Below, piece by piece: positions 36,503 through 45,680 of a DNA stretch of 64,000 bases. The position numbers were made by a program, and so were the translations under genes. This DNA comes from Laedolimicola sp934402125 (GTDB taxonomy: Bacteria; Bacillota; Clostridia; Lachnospirales; Lachnospiraceae). The DNA lies in assembly GCF_052065835.1 (NCBI RefSeq), contig NZ_JBQHTG010000004.1:186001-250000 (forward strand). The letters run 5' to 3'. Numbering within the stretch: the first letter of the stretch is position 1; every line of letters starts with the position of its first letter. The notes beneath the pieces are model-generated. The model had not been told where the DNA came from. It did no database searches and saw nothing but the letters and a program-made list of their open reading frames with translations.

Positions 36503-36551
36503 ACCGTGTTTCCTATTACAAATAGAATCCCATCGGAATTTCCTGTTATAT

Positions 36552-36588
36552 AAAAAGAGCCCCCGGCATACTGCCGGAGGCTCCCTCT
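36552..36588 (-). terminator. Terminator of the HPr-like gene
   Basis: GAGCCCCCGGCA (36557-36568) pairs with TGCCGGAGGCTC (36572-36583) with one mismatch and a 3-nt loop. On the minus strand it is followed by TTTTTATATAA. It lies about 15 bp past the gene's stop codon. Confidence 0.9.
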
Positions 36589-36601
36589 TCCGCGTTCCTA
36601 T

Positions 36602-36829
36602 TTATGAAACTGCATACTTTGCCAGCACACGGTCAAATTCCCCGCTCTCACCATGACATTTCACGGTCAGTACCTGGTTCAGATCCATGCTCAGCACACC
36701 AAGAATGGACTTTGCGTCAATCAGAATTCGATTGTAAAAAACATCTACATCAAAATCACACTTGCTGGCGCCCTGTACAAACTCCTGTACATCCTCCGTT
36801 GCATTCAGCTTAATCTTTTTTGTCTGCAT
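36602..36829 (-). CDS. HPr-like protein lacking the active-site His loop
   Basis: A 75-residue protein with the HPr fold signature: ASKCDFDVDV aligns with the ASKYDADVNL segment of B. subtilis HPr, and AKSILGVLSMDL with LKSIMGVMSLGI. Ser41 matches the regulatory Ser46. The segment that should hold GIHARPA, with the phosphotransfer His15, is deleted: ATED runs straight into VQEFVQG. So it cannot carry sugar-PTS phosphate in the normal way but could still be a target of HPr kinase. Such short HPr-like proteins are common in Clostridia and uncharacterised. It is monocistronic, with a strong promoter and terminator. Confidence 0.85.
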   Translation of the reverse strand: MQTKKIKLNATEDVQEFVQGASKCDFDVDVFYNRILIDAKSILGVLSMDLNQVLTVKCHGESGEFDRVLAKYAVS

Positions 36830-36879
36830 TTCTTTTCACTCCTTCAGGCTTGAATACGCATTCACGTTTCGATGGACGT

Positions 36880-36908
36880 ATTATGACAGCAAGCTCCGGA
36901 TTTGTCAA
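36880..36908 (-). promoter_or_regulatory. Strong promoter of the HPr-like gene
   Basis: Consensus TTGACA (36903-36908) and CATAAT (36880-36885) with 17-bp spacing on the minus strand, about 50 bp before the ATG. Nothing else gene-like was seen between 36830 and 37092. Confidence 0.85.
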
Positions 36909-37092
36909 TCCCCGGACAAGCTCTTTGTTTCCCAAGGATTTTGCCCCTTTTTTTAGTGATTCTGCACAAAGATTTTTCACGGTTCCTCGACAATCTTTTT
37001 CAAACTTCAGATGCTTTCCCCATAATTTTACATTCTCATTTATCTTATCATGCAGACAACCGGATTTTTCACCCCGGATTTCTATTTTTCTT

Positions 37093-37770
37093 CTATAAAA
37101 TTTCAAATTTTTTCGGCTGATCCGAAGACTCGATCAGGATAAAAACCCCTGATTTTACACATATTTCCGCTGTTTCCGCGGTAATTTCGTTGCTGACGCC
37201 AAGTCCTGCGCTTCCGGTGCTGGTAAAGGTGTAATCCGATAAGGGATACTTAACTCCGGTCAACTCTACCCCGGTAACCTCCGTCGTCAGTGGAAGCAGT
37301 GACACATACCTGCCATACTGCTCCTCCTTTTTAAGCTTGAAAGTTCCATCTACCAGCCGGATCCGGTTGTATTCGTCCAGAATCACGCAGGATACGCCCT
37401 TCTTTTTTGCCAGCATCAGGCTCTGGATATTGCCCAGGACATGATCCAGACGGGTTCCGGTGCCGCCCAGAATCGTGATCTCCCCGCTGCCCAGCTCCAG
37501 GGCCAGCTCAATGGCGATCTGGCTGTCTGTGGCGTCCTTCACCGGGTTAAACTGGCGGATCGGAATCTCTGTCTTTGTCCGGTAATACGCCACCAGCTCT
37601 GGAGCTGCTGTGTCGAAATCGCCTACAATCCAGGTAGGCTTTATGCCGTTCTCATAGAGAAATTTCAAACCGTTATCTACGGCAATGATCTGATCAAATG
37701 CTTCCTGTTTTAAAAAAGACAGGGCAAAATCCCGCTCGATTCTGCCCCCGCTTATAATGACTGTCTTCAT
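37093..37770 (-). CDS. thiN: Thiamine pyrophosphokinase
   Basis: Transfers pyrophosphate from ATP to thiamine, giving thiamine diphosphate. The family motifs TWIVGDFDT, FNPVKDATDSQIAIELAL and ILGGTGTRLDHVLGNIQSL are present in a protein of 225 residues, the normal length. Its ATG overlaps the rpe stop as ATGA. It is the last gene of the priA-to-thiN run, a conserved order in Firmicutes. I saw no clear terminator after it. Confidence 0.96.
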   Translation of the reverse strand: MKTVIISGGRIERDFALSFLKQEAFDQIIAVDNGLKFLYENGIKPTWIVGDFDTAAPELVAYYRTKTEIPIRQFNPVKDATDSQIAIELALELGSGEITILGGTGTRLDHVLGNIQSLMLAKKKGVSCVILDEYNRIRLVDGTFKLKKEEQYGRYVSLLPLTTEVTGVELTGVKYPLSDYTFTSTGSAGLGVSNEITAETAEICVKSGVFILIESSDQPKKFEIL

Positions 37771-38426
37771 GCTTCCCCTAATACTTTCCTGAAATCTGTT
37801 ACATTCTTTTCGATGTCACCGCCAAATACCGCAGATCCTGCCACGATGATGTTGGCGCCTGCGTCCAGAACTGTCTGCACATTGTTCAGCTTGATTCCGC
37901 CGTCCACCTCGATATCGATTTCCAGTCCGCGATCCTCCATCATTTTGCGAAGTTCACGAATCTTTCTGGTACTGCTCTCCAGATACTTCTGTCCGCCGAA
38001 GCCCGGATTTATCGTCATCAGCAGCACCATATCCAGCTCTTCCAGGATATAATCCAGCGCGGACAGCGGCGTGGTCGGATTCAGGGCCACACAGGCCTTC
38101 ATGCCATTTTCCTTGATGGCTGCCACCGTACGGTTCAGATGGGGGCATACCTCCGCGTGAACGGTCAGAATGTCTGCTCCTACCTCGGCAAAGGCCTTGA
38201 TATACTGATCCGGATTGTCCATCATCAGATGAACGTCAAATACTGACACGGATTTTCTGCGGATAGACTCAATCACCGGAAATCCCAGGGACAGGTTCGG
38301 CACAAAATGGCCGTCCATGACGTCGATATGCAGGTACTCCGCGCCTGCCTCCTCTGCTTTTCTCACGTCCTCCCCCAGAGCCGCGAAATCCGCGGACAAA
38401 ATGGACGGGGCAAGTCTGTTGATCAT
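37767..38426 (-). CDS. rpe: Ribulose-phosphate 3-epimerase
   Basis: Interconverts ribulose 5-phosphate and xylulose 5-phosphate in the pentose phosphate pathway. A TIM barrel of 219 residues with SILSADFAALGED, HIDVMDGHFVPNLSLGF, FDVHLMMDNPDQYI, TINPGFGGQKY and DIEVDGGI, which hold the metal ligands and catalytic aspartates. It lies 2 bp after rsgA and overlaps thiN by 4 bp. Confidence 0.98.
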   Translation of the reverse strand: MINRLAPSILSADFAALGEDVRKAEEAGAEYLHIDVMDGHFVPNLSLGFPVIESIRRKSVSVFDVHLMMDNPDQYIKAFAEVGADILTVHAEVCPHLNRTVAAIKENGMKACVALNPTTPLSALDYILEELDMVLLMTINPGFGGQKYLESSTRKIRELRKMMEDRGLEIDIEVDGGIKLNNVQTVLDAGANIIVAGSAVFGGDIEKNVTDFRKVLGEA

Positions 38427-38428
38427 AA

Positions 38429-39307
38429 CTAATACCTCCTCTTATCCTTCAACTCCTCATAGAGAAGCTTGTAATTCTCATATCTTATGGAACTGATTTT
38501 CTTCTCCTCCAGCGCTTCCTTAACGCCGCAGCCCGGCTCATGGATATGGGCGCAGCCCTGGAATCTGCAGAAGGGCTCGTATTCCGTGAATTCCGGAAAA
38601 TAAGTCCCCAGCTCCTCCTTCTCCATTTCCGGCAGATAGATGGAGCTGAAGCCCGGCGTATCACAGATAAAGGTATCCTCGTCCAGGGCAAATAGCTCAG
38701 AATGACGGGTGGTATGCTTTCCCCTTTCAATCTTTCTGCTGATGTCTCCGGTCTCCATGCCCGCCTCCGGGGACAGAAGATTGATGAGGGAGGATTTTCC
38801 CACGCCGGAAGGACCTGCCACGGTTGTGGTCTTCCCCTTCAGCAGCTCCCGGATCTCAGCAAGGCCCTCTTCCCGGACTGCGCTGGTGAAGCGGACCGGA
38901 TACCCGGCGCTCTCATAGGTGTCTCGAAGAAGCTTAAGCTCCTCCTCTTCCACCATATCCTGCTTGTTGAAGCAGACCACAGCCGGAACCTTCTGATACT
39001 GCATCAGAATCAGAAACCGATCCAGCAGATTGAAATTGGGCTTAGGCTTCGCTGCCGCGAAGATAACCAGGGCCTGATCAATATTGGCCACAGCCGGCCG
39101 GATCAGTTCATTCTTCCGGGGCAGGATCTCCTGGATATTTCCTTTTTTTTCTTCCCCACCCTGCACTTCCAGCCGGACATTGTCCCCCACCAGCGGCTTC
39201 ACCTTCTGGTTGCGGAAGCTCCCCTTTGCTTTACATTCATAGATACCGGATTCCGCTACGTGAACGTAGTAGAATCCGGCAATTCCTTTTATTATCTTTC
39301 CCTGCAT
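38429..39307 (-). CDS. rsgA: Ribosome small subunit-dependent GTPase A
   Basis: Circularly permuted GTPase that checks late 30S assembly. After an OB fold come the G4 motif NKQDMV, Walker A GPSGVGKSSLINLL and DTPGFSSIYL, then a C-terminal zinc knuckle (CRFQGCAHIHEPGCGV). Length 292 residues is typical. The Shine-Dalgarno is weak for this start. The prkC-rsgA-rpe-thiN order is widely conserved and suggests growth control linked to the kinase. Confidence 0.97.
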   Translation of the reverse strand: MQGKIIKGIAGFYYVHVAESGIYECKAKGSFRNQKVKPLVGDNVRLEVQGGEEKKGNIQEILPRKNELIRPAVANIDQALVIFAAAKPKPNFNLLDRFLILMQYQKVPAVVCFNKQDMVEEEELKLLRDTYESAGYPVRFTSAVREEGLAEIRELLKGKTTTVAGPSGVGKSSLINLLSPEAGMETGDISRKIERGKHTTRHSELFALDEDTFICDTPGFSSIYLPEMEKEELGTYFPEFTEYEPFCRFQGCAHIHEPGCGVKEALEEKKISSIRYENYKLLYEELKDKRRY

Positions 39308-39330
39308 GTAAATTCTGCTTTCGGTTATGG

Positions 39331-41802
39331 TTACTGTGTATTACCTTCTCCGCCCTCGGAAGGAGTAGGCGGAGTCGGGGTCGGGGTCGGCGGTGTCAGA
39401 CCTGTCTTACCGCACTGGGTGCATTTTCCACTGGAATCCACGTTCGGATGGGTACACACACCATAACTTACCACTACATTGATCTTAGTTCCCACGTTTT
39501 GCGTGCCATTGGGGCTGCAGGAAATGATCTTATCCTTCGCAATGCTGTCGCTGTATTCTTTGGAAATACTGCCAACTACAAATCCACGGTTTGTAATTTC
39601 ATCTACGCTGTCCCCTGCACCCGGTACGGTTGCTGTCTTCACCGGCTCCGGTCCCATGCTGACTACAATGTTGACGGTGCTTCCTACTTCAACGGTGGAA
39701 CCGTTTCCGGGTTTATAAGAAATTACATTTCCCTTCGGTACACTATCACTGTATGCTTCCGAACGTGATACCTTCAGGCCCTTATTTGTCAGGTAATTGG
39801 TGACTGCGCTCTCGGTACTTCCGTCCTTTTCAGCGTCTCCGATATACACTTCCTTCTTTTCTTTGCCCTTACTGATCACATAGCTTACCTTGGTATCCTT
39901 ATTTACCTTAGTGCCTGCCTTCGGGCTCTGGGAGATAATCGTTCCTTCCTCCACAGTATCGCTGAAGTCCTGGGAAGCCTGACCGGAAGCCAGTCCTGCT
40001 GCCTTCAGAAGCTCCTTGGCCTTGTCTTCGGTCTTGCCTGTGATGGTCGGAACCTCCACCTGCTGATCCTCTTCCTTGCCCTTGCTGACTACTATCGTTA
40101 CCACGCTGCTCTTATCGATCTTCTTGCCTGCTGCAGGAGAAGTAGAAATAACCTTACCTGCCGCTACTTCCTCATTGGCTACCTCTGTAATATCCACAGA
40201 AAGTCCCAGCGCCTCCAGTGCGCTCTTGGCCTTGGCCTCGGAGTAACCCTTTACATCGGGAACCTCCACCTTCTCGCCATCGCCGCACACATCTACCACG
40301 ATGGTGGTATTGGCGTCAACCTTGGTGCCTGCTTCCTCGCTCTGGCTGATAATCTGGCCCGCTTCATACTTATCTGAGGATTTTGTCTCGCCCAGCTTGA
40401 TACCCAGGCCCAGCTTATTCAGTGCTTCCTTCGCCTCGGAATAGCTCTTGCCCAGCAGATCCGGAACCTCTACCTCCTGATCCAGAACGTCCGCAATCTC
40501 CGTATCGTCGGTTTTCTTATCGCTAGAGCCTTTTCCAAAGCCCAGCACCTTACCGATAATCACGGCCAGAATAATCACGATAATGACAGCCGCCACGATA
40601 CCGCCGATGGTCATAATCTTCTCCATCTTCGGATCCAGAATACCGCCGTCGCCGTCCTCATCTTCGTCCTCCTCGTCTTCCTCTTTCCCTTTTTTCAGGA
40701 AGCCGAAGAGACCGCCCTTTCTGCCGCGCTCTTCTCCGTAATCTTCGTCCTCGTCATCCTCGTAGTCGTCGTCTTCATAGTCGTCTTCGTAATCGTCCTC
40801 GTCTTCTCCGTCCAGATCTTCCTGTTCTTCCTTCAGGCGATCCAGGTAAGCGTAACGGGACTCTGCGTCATCGGAAGTCACCGGAATCCGTCCGGTCTCC
40901 CGTTTGATTTTGGAAATCTCGTCCCGGGTGATGGCTACCGTCTTAGCTCCGTCCGGCACGATCTCTTTTACAAAATTCACGTCCGGCGTAAGCAGGGACT
41001 GCTTTAAGTCCGCAATCAGCTCCGCTGCGCTTGCGTAGCGGCGATCCGGACTCTTCTCCGTACATTTTAAGATAATATGCTCCAGGCTTACCGGCACATT
41101 GGAAGCATAGACTCTGGGGGATACCATATCCTCCTGCAGATGCTTCACGGCCACCACAACCGTAGTCTCCCCGTCAAAGGGTACCCGGCCGGTTACCATC
41201 TCGTACATGACGATACCCAGGGAATAGATGTCGCTCTTGGCGTCGCTGTAGCCGCCTCTGGCCTGCTCCGGAGAGGTGTAATGAACGGAGCCCATGGCAT
41301 CCGCCGTATTGGTGTTGGAGGAGATGGATTTGGCAATGCCGAAATCTGTCACCTTCACCTTGCCCTCCCGGGAAATGATGATATTCTGGGGCTTGATGTC
41401 CCGGTGTACGATCTGATTGTTATGGGCGATTTCCAGACCGGAGGCCACCTGAATAGCTATACTGGTCGCTTCCTTGACCGTCAGGCGTCCCTTCTTCTCA
41501 ATATAGGTCTTGAGGGTGATTCCCTCCACCAGCTCCATCACGATATAGAAGATATTCTGCTCGTCTCCCACGTCATAGACATTTACAATATTCGGGTGGG
41601 CCAGGGCTGCTGCTGCCTGGGCCTCCTCCTTGAACTTGCGGACGAAATTCTTATCCTCCACAAACTCGTCTTTCAGGACCTTGATAGCCACAAAGCGGTT
41701 CAGCTTGTGATCCTTTCCCTTAAATACCTCTGCCATTCCGCCGGATCCGATTTTTTCCAGAATCTCGTAACGGTCTCCTAAAAACATTCCGATTCTAACC
41801 AT
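39331..41802 (-). CDS. prkC: PASTA-domain Ser/Thr kinase with Cys-rich tail
   Basis: Membrane kinase that senses muropeptides or lipid II and controls growth, division or germination. The cytoplasmic kinase domain (residues 10-270) has Lys41, HRDIKPQN (Asp135) and DFG (153-155). A very acidic linker of repeated Asp/Glu/Tyr follows, then one membrane helix (GGIVAAVIIVIILAVIIG) and five PASTA repeats outside, each starting near V-E-V-P or a variant. The C terminus adds VCTHPNVDSSGKCTQCGK, a zinc-finger-like C-H-C-C pattern, and a Pro/Thr tail. The PP2C phosphatase gene is 12 bp upstream. Confidence 0.96.
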   Translation of the reverse strand: MVRIGMFLGDRYEILEKIGSGGMAEVFKGKDHKLNRFVAIKVLKDEFVEDKNFVRKFKEEAQAAAALAHPNIVNVYDVGDEQNIFYIVMELVEGITLKTYIEKKGRLTVKEATSIAIQVASGLEIAHNNQIVHRDIKPQNIIISREGKVKVTDFGIAKSISSNTNTADAMGSVHYTSPEQARGGYSDAKSDIYSLGIVMYEMVTGRVPFDGETTVVVAVKHLQEDMVSPRVYASNVPVSLEHIILKCTEKSPDRRYASAAELIADLKQSLLTPDVNFVKEIVPDGAKTVAITRDEISKIKRETGRIPVTSDDAESRYAYLDRLKEEQEDLDGEDEDDYEDDYEDDDYEDDEDEDYGEERGRKGGLFGFLKKGKEEDEEDEDEDGDGGILDPKMEKIMTIGGIVAAVIIVIILAVIIGKVLGFGKGSSDKKTDDTEIADVLDQEVEVPDLLGKSYSEAKEALNKLGLGIKLGETKSSDKYEAGQIISQSEEAGTKVDANTTIVVDVCGDGEKVEVPDVKGYSEAKAKSALEALGLSVDITEVANEEVAAGKVISTSPAAGKKIDKSSVVTIVVSKGKEEDQQVEVPTITGKTEDKAKELLKAAGLASGQASQDFSDTVEEGTIISQSPKAGTKVNKDTKVSYVISKGKEKKEVYIGDAEKDGSTESAVTNYLTNKGLKVSRSEAYSDSVPKGNVISYKPGNGSTVEVGSTVNIVVSMGPEPVKTATVPGAGDSVDEITNRGFVVGSISKEYSDSIAKDKIISCSPNGTQNVGTKINVVVSYGVCTHPNVDSSGKCTQCGKTGLTPPTPTPTPPTPSEGGEGNTQ

Positions 41803-41814
41803 ACTTTCACCTCA

Positions 41815-42540
41815 TTAGATGTGTTCTATTAATACGACAGCAATGTTATCTCTCCCGCCGTTGTGATTGGCCGCCCTTATCAGCTCTCTGGCACAGGATT
41901 CCAGATCCGTGCGCATATCCACAATTTCCTTGATCTGCTGATCCGGAACCATGTTGCTCAGACCATCTGAGCACATCAGAAGGCATTCGCCTTTCCGAAG
42001 CTCTGTATCAAAATAGTCCGGCTCTACATTATCTGACACGCCGATTGCTTTCGTAATAATATTTTTGTCGGGATGATTCCGTGCCTGTTCTCTGGAAATC
42101 TCTCCCATGCGGACCATCTCCTCCACCAGGGAATGATCCTCTGTGATCTGCTCGATCCGGTCACCGATTTTATACAGACGGCTGTCTCCCACATTGACAA
42201 TGTAGACCTCTTCGCCCTTCACCGTAGCCGCCACCAGGGTGGTTCCCATTCCGGTGTAATTCTCCGACTCGCCGGCCTTCTCCAGAAGTCTCTGGTTGGC
42301 ATACTGAAAGGCTCCCTTCAGAATCTGATAGGGAATGGTCTGCATACTGCTGGATACCGCTTCCTGTACCTTCGCAACCGTATATTCAGAGGCCAGATCG
42401 CCTGCTTTGTGACCGCCCATGCCGTCCGCCACCAGAAACAGGTTCGGAAGATTGCCTACCGGCTTCTCCGACACAAAAATATAGTCCTGATTGATCTCGC
42501 GGCATTTACCGATGTCCTTCATGCCCCAGGCTTTCAGCAT
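41815..42540 (-). CDS. prpC: PP2C-family Ser/Thr phosphatase
   Basis: Reverses phosphorylation by the neighbouring kinase. Metal-binding motifs are REINQDYIFV, VADGMGGHKAGDLAS, GDSRLYKIGD and CSDGLSNM; the 241 residues match Stp1/PrpC. The ATG at 42540 has GGAGGAG upstream and overlaps the end of rlmN by 35 bp, so translation may be coupled. Paired prpC-prkC genes are standard in Firmicutes. Confidence 0.96.
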   Translation of the reverse strand: MLKAWGMKDIGKCREINQDYIFVSEKPVGNLPNLFLVADGMGGHKAGDLASEYTVAKVQEAVSSSMQTIPYQILKGAFQYANQRLLEKAGESENYTGMGTTLVAATVKGEEVYIVNVGDSRLYKIGDRIEQITEDHSLVEEMVRMGEISREQARNHPDKNIITKAIGVSDNVEPDYFDTELRKGECLLMCSDGLSNMVPDQQIKEIVDMRTDLESCARELIRAANHNGGRDNIAVVLIEHI

Positions 42541-43597
42541 CTGACTCCTCCTCTCCGGGTTCTCCGTTTTTCAGATAACGTCTGCGGAGCTGGCCGCAGG
42601 CGCCGTCGATATCGCGTCCCATTTCTCTTCTAATAGTAACATTTATACCATATTTTTCAAGTTCCTTTTTGAAATTGCCGATGACCTCCTTCTTCGGCTG
42701 CACAAAGCTGCGCTCGGTCACCGGATTTACCGGAATCAGATTCACATGGCTGTGAATGGGCTTCGCCAGGGCCGCCAGCTTTCTCGCGTCCTCCGGATAA
42801 TCGTTGACACCGCCCACCAGGCTGTACTCGAAGGTCAGTCTGCGTCCCGTCTTCTGAAAATAATAGGCGCAGGCGTCCAGCACTTCTGGCAGCGGATACT
42901 TGTGGGCGATGGGCATTAGCTCCGCCCGCTTCTCCTGGGTCACCGCATGGAGCGACAGGGCCAGGGTAATGGCCAGATCCTCATCCGCCAACTGGCGAAT
43001 CCGGGGCACAATGCCGCAGGTGGACACCGTCAGATTCCGCTGGCTGATATGCAGTCCGTTTTCATCGGTCAGAAGCCGGATAAAGCGCAGCAGATTGTCA
43101 TAATTATCCAGAGGCTCCCCGGTTCCCATCACTACCACATTGGACACCCGCTCTCCGGTGTCCCTCTGAATCCGGTAAATCTGATCCAGCATTTCCGAGG
43201 GCTTTAAGGACCGCACCACGCCGCCGATGGTGGAGGCGCAGAAGCGGCAGCCCATGCGGCAGCCTACCTGGGAGGAAATGCACACAGAATTGCCGTGATG
43301 ATAACGCATGAGCACGCTCTCAATCACGTTGCCGTCCGCCAGACGGAACAGATACTTACAGGTTCCGTCCAGCTGTGAGCGCTGAACCTCCACAATCTCC
43401 AGGCTGGTATATTCATATTCCTTTTTCAGAAGCTCCCGTAACGGCTTGGAGAGATTGCTCATCTCATCAAAGCCGGAAGCAAGCTTCCCATGCATCCAGC
43501 TGTAGATCTGACCTGCCCGGAAAGCCTTTTCCCCGTGAGCCAGAAGCTCTTCTTTAAGTTCCTCCAGCGTCAGGGATTTGATATCCTTCTGTTCCAT
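42506..43597 (-). CDS. rlmN: Dual-specificity RNA methyltransferase RlmN
   Basis: Radical SAM enzyme that adds the C2 methyl group to A2503 of 23S rRNA and A37 of some tRNAs. Visible are CRMGCRFCAST (CX3CX2C), VVMGTGEPLDNYDN and the C-terminal region with the second catalytic Cys (IDGACGQLRR). I chose ATG at 43597 (MEQKDIKSLTLEEL), 2 bp after the rsmB stop; an in-frame ATG at 43612 is possible. The long open frame upstream of that belongs to rsmB. Length 363 residues. Confidence 0.96.
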   Translation of the reverse strand: MEQKDIKSLTLEELKEELLAHGEKAFRAGQIYSWMHGKLASGFDEMSNLSKPLRELLKKEYEYTSLEIVEVQRSQLDGTCKYLFRLADGNVIESVLMRYHHGNSVCISSQVGCRMGCRFCASTIGGVVRSLKPSEMLDQIYRIQRDTGERVSNVVVMGTGEPLDNYDNLLRFIRLLTDENGLHISQRNLTVSTCGIVPRIRQLADEDLAITLALSLHAVTQEKRAELMPIAHKYPLPEVLDACAYYFQKTGRRLTFEYSLVGGVNDYPEDARKLAALAKPIHSHVNLIPVNPVTERSFVQPKKEVIGNFKKELEKYGINVTIRREMGRDIDGACGQLRRRYLKNGEPGEEESDAESLGHEGHR

Positions 43598-43598
43598 G

Positions 43599-44957
43599 TT
43601 ATTTTCCGTCATTCTTTCTGAATTTTGCGATAAAGAAGCCGTCGCAGGACCGGACGCCCGGAAGCAGCTGCAGGTATCCCTTTTCTGTGGTTTCGCTGTG
43701 AAGCTCCTCTGGCAGGCAGTCATTGAGCGACGCCGCCTCGTAGGGGAAATGCTCCAGAAACCAGCGGACATTTTCTTCATTTTCACCCTGATTGATGGTA
43801 CAGGTGCTGTATACCAGTGTACCTCTGGGCTTTACATAAGCCTCTACCGTACTCAGAATCTTCCGCTGCAGCGCCTGAAGCTCCTGCTGCTGTTCCCTGC
43901 TCATACGGTACTTGACGTCGGTCTTTTTCGCCAGGACGCCCAGGCCTGAGCAGGGCAGATCCGCCAGCAGCACGTCTGCCTTTTCCCGGGAGCTCTCATC
44001 GAAGACGCAGGCATCCTTCACTTCTACCGTCACATTGGCGCTTCCCAGACGCTCCGCATTTTCCCGGATCAGTCCCGCTTTGTAATCCGTCAGATCCCTT
44101 GCGTCCACGTGACCCTCTGCCCCGGCCTTTTCCGCCAAATAGAGGCTCTTGCCGCCGGGGGCCGCGCAGACGTCGATACAGAAATCGCCTGCTTTCACGC
44201 CGGCTGCTTCCACCGCCAGCATGGAGCTTACGTCCTGTACCTGAAACAGGCCCTCCTGAAATTCCTCCAGGCCTGCCAGATAATCAAAGCCCTCTATCTG
44301 CAGGGCTCCTTCGATATAGGGCGCCGCCTTCACCCGGATATTCCGCTCCTCCAGACGTTTCCGAAGCTCCTCCGGGGTAATCCGGTTCCGGTTTACACGG
44401 ATCGTCAGCGGCTCCTTCTCATAGAAGGCCGCCAGCATTTTCTCTGTGACTTCCCTTCCGTAGAGCCCGAGCCATTCCTTCACCAGCCATTCCGGCATGG
44501 AATAGCGTACCGACAGATAGGAGGCCTCCTCCTTCTCCGGCGGCAGCTTCACTCCGTCCAGATTCCGGGCAATATTCCGGAGCACGCCGTTTACAAAGCC
44601 CTTTAGCTGCCGGAAGCCCTTTTTCTGCGCCAGCTTCACCGCCTCGTTGCAGACGGCGGAATCCGGCACACTGTCCATATACCGGAGCTGATAAACCGAC
44701 ATCCGCAGGATTTCCCGGATAACCGGCTTCTGTTTTTTCACTTTTACACTGGAAAACTGATCAATGATATAATCCAGCTCAATCCGCCGCTCGAGGGTTC
44801 CCTCCACCAGGCGGGTTAAAAAGGCGCGCTCCTGTTTTTCCAAATACTGGTACTTATCCAAAACATTCCGAAGCGCAATGTGGCTGTACTCCTGCCCTGC
44901 GGAAACCTCCAGCAGAACCCCCAGAGCCAGCTCCCGGATATCCGTTCCCTTAGTCAC
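43599..44957 (-). CDS. rsmB: 16S rRNA (cytosine-967-C5) methyltransferase
   Basis: Methylates C967 of 16S rRNA. An NusB-like RNA-binding domain (LALGVLLEVSAGQEYSHIALRNVL, ERAFLTRLVEGTLERR) precedes the methyltransferase core with DVCAAPGGKSLYLAE, the Cys motif LADLPCSGLGVLAKKTD and the TC motif STCTINQGENEENV. I chose the GTG at 44957 (VTKGTDIREL), which has GGAGG 11 bp upstream and overlaps the yugP stop; the further open frame would need a TTG. Length 452 residues. Confidence 0.95.
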   Translation of the reverse strand: MTKGTDIRELALGVLLEVSAGQEYSHIALRNVLDKYQYLEKQERAFLTRLVEGTLERRIELDYIIDQFSSVKVKKQKPVIREILRMSVYQLRYMDSVPDSAVCNEAVKLAQKKGFRQLKGFVNGVLRNIARNLDGVKLPPEKEEASYLSVRYSMPEWLVKEWLGLYGREVTEKMLAAFYEKEPLTIRVNRNRITPEELRKRLEERNIRVKAAPYIEGALQIEGFDYLAGLEEFQEGLFQVQDVSSMLAVEAAGVKAGDFCIDVCAAPGGKSLYLAEKAGAEGHVDARDLTDYKAGLIRENAERLGSANVTVEVKDACVFDESSREKADVLLADLPCSGLGVLAKKTDVKYRMSREQQQELQALQRKILSTVEAYVKPRGTLVYSTCTINQGENEENVRWFLEHFPYEAASLNDCLPEELHSETTEKGYLQLLPGVRSCDGFFIAKFRKNDGK

Positions 44958-45663
44958 GATTTCTTCTTCCTCCAAAGAGTATCAGGAGACGCAAGAGGGA
45001 CAGAATCGAAGCCGCTGCCGCCGCCACATAAGTCATGGCCGCCGCGCTTAAAACCTTCTTCGTATCCCGGATTTCGTCTCCGTATAAAATTCCTGTATTT
45101 CCCAGAATCTGGATCGCCCGGCGGGACGCGTTAAACTCCACCGGCAGCGTCACCAGCTGGAACAGCACGCCCAGGGAGAATAACAGAATTCCCAGGTTAA
45201 TCAGGAAAGAGCTGCCGGCAAAAAGCAGTCCCACCAGAATAATGGGCCAAGCTGCCTGGGTGCCGAAATTCGCCACCGGAACCAGGGCGTTGCGGAAACG
45301 CAGCGGGAAATAATCCCGGTCGTCCTGTACCGCATGGCCGCACTCATGGGCCGCCACGCCAAGCGCCGCCACGGAGGTGGAATTATAAACCACATCCGAC
45401 AGGCGCAGTACCCGGTTCTTCGGATCGTAATGGTCCGTCAGCTCGCCGCTCACATGCTCAATCCGCACGTCGTAGATTCCGTTTGCCCGCAGAATCTGAT
45501 CTGCCACCTGGGCTCCGGTAAGTCCGCTCATACTGCGGACCCGGCTGTACTTGGAATAGGTCGTCTTCACCTTCGCCGAGGCCCACAGGGAAATTACGAC
45601 GCCAATCAGTATCAGAATATAAGTGGGATCCATATAGTAACCATAGCCATATCCATAAGGCAT
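44950..45663 (-). CDS. YugP-family membrane zinc metallopeptidase
   Basis: A 237-residue membrane protein of the YugP/PF04298 family. The zinc motif AAHECGHAVQ (HECGH at 106-110) lies after an N-terminal helix, and three more helices follow. It is almost always placed between fmt and rsmB in Clostridia, but its substrate is unknown. N terminus MPYGYGYGYYMDPTY is Tyr-rich. AAGGAG precedes the ATG. Confidence 0.93.
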   Translation of the reverse strand: MPYGYGYGYYMDPTYILILIGVVISLWASAKVKTTYSKYSRVRSMSGLTGAQVADQILRANGIYDVRIEHVSGELTDHYDPKNRVLRLSDVVYNSTSVAALGVAAHECGHAVQDDRDYFPLRFRNALVPVANFGTQAAWPIILVGLLFAGSSFLINLGILLFSLGVLFQLVTLPVEFNASRRAIQILGNTGILYGDEIRDTKKVLSAAAMTYVAAAAASILSLLRLLILFGGRRNRD

Positions 45664-45680
45664 TTTGCAACACTCCTTTT

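Noticed and set aside
36840..37106. Minus-strand frame of 98 codons between thiN and the HPr-like gene
   Set aside because: Basic, low-complexity translation without ribosome-binding site, and it contains the HPr-like gene's promoter.
40630..40860. Apparent short tandem repeat array rich in GTC and TTC
   Set aside because: It encodes the acidic linker of PrkC in frame, so it is a codon-level repeat, not a separate element or CRISPR.
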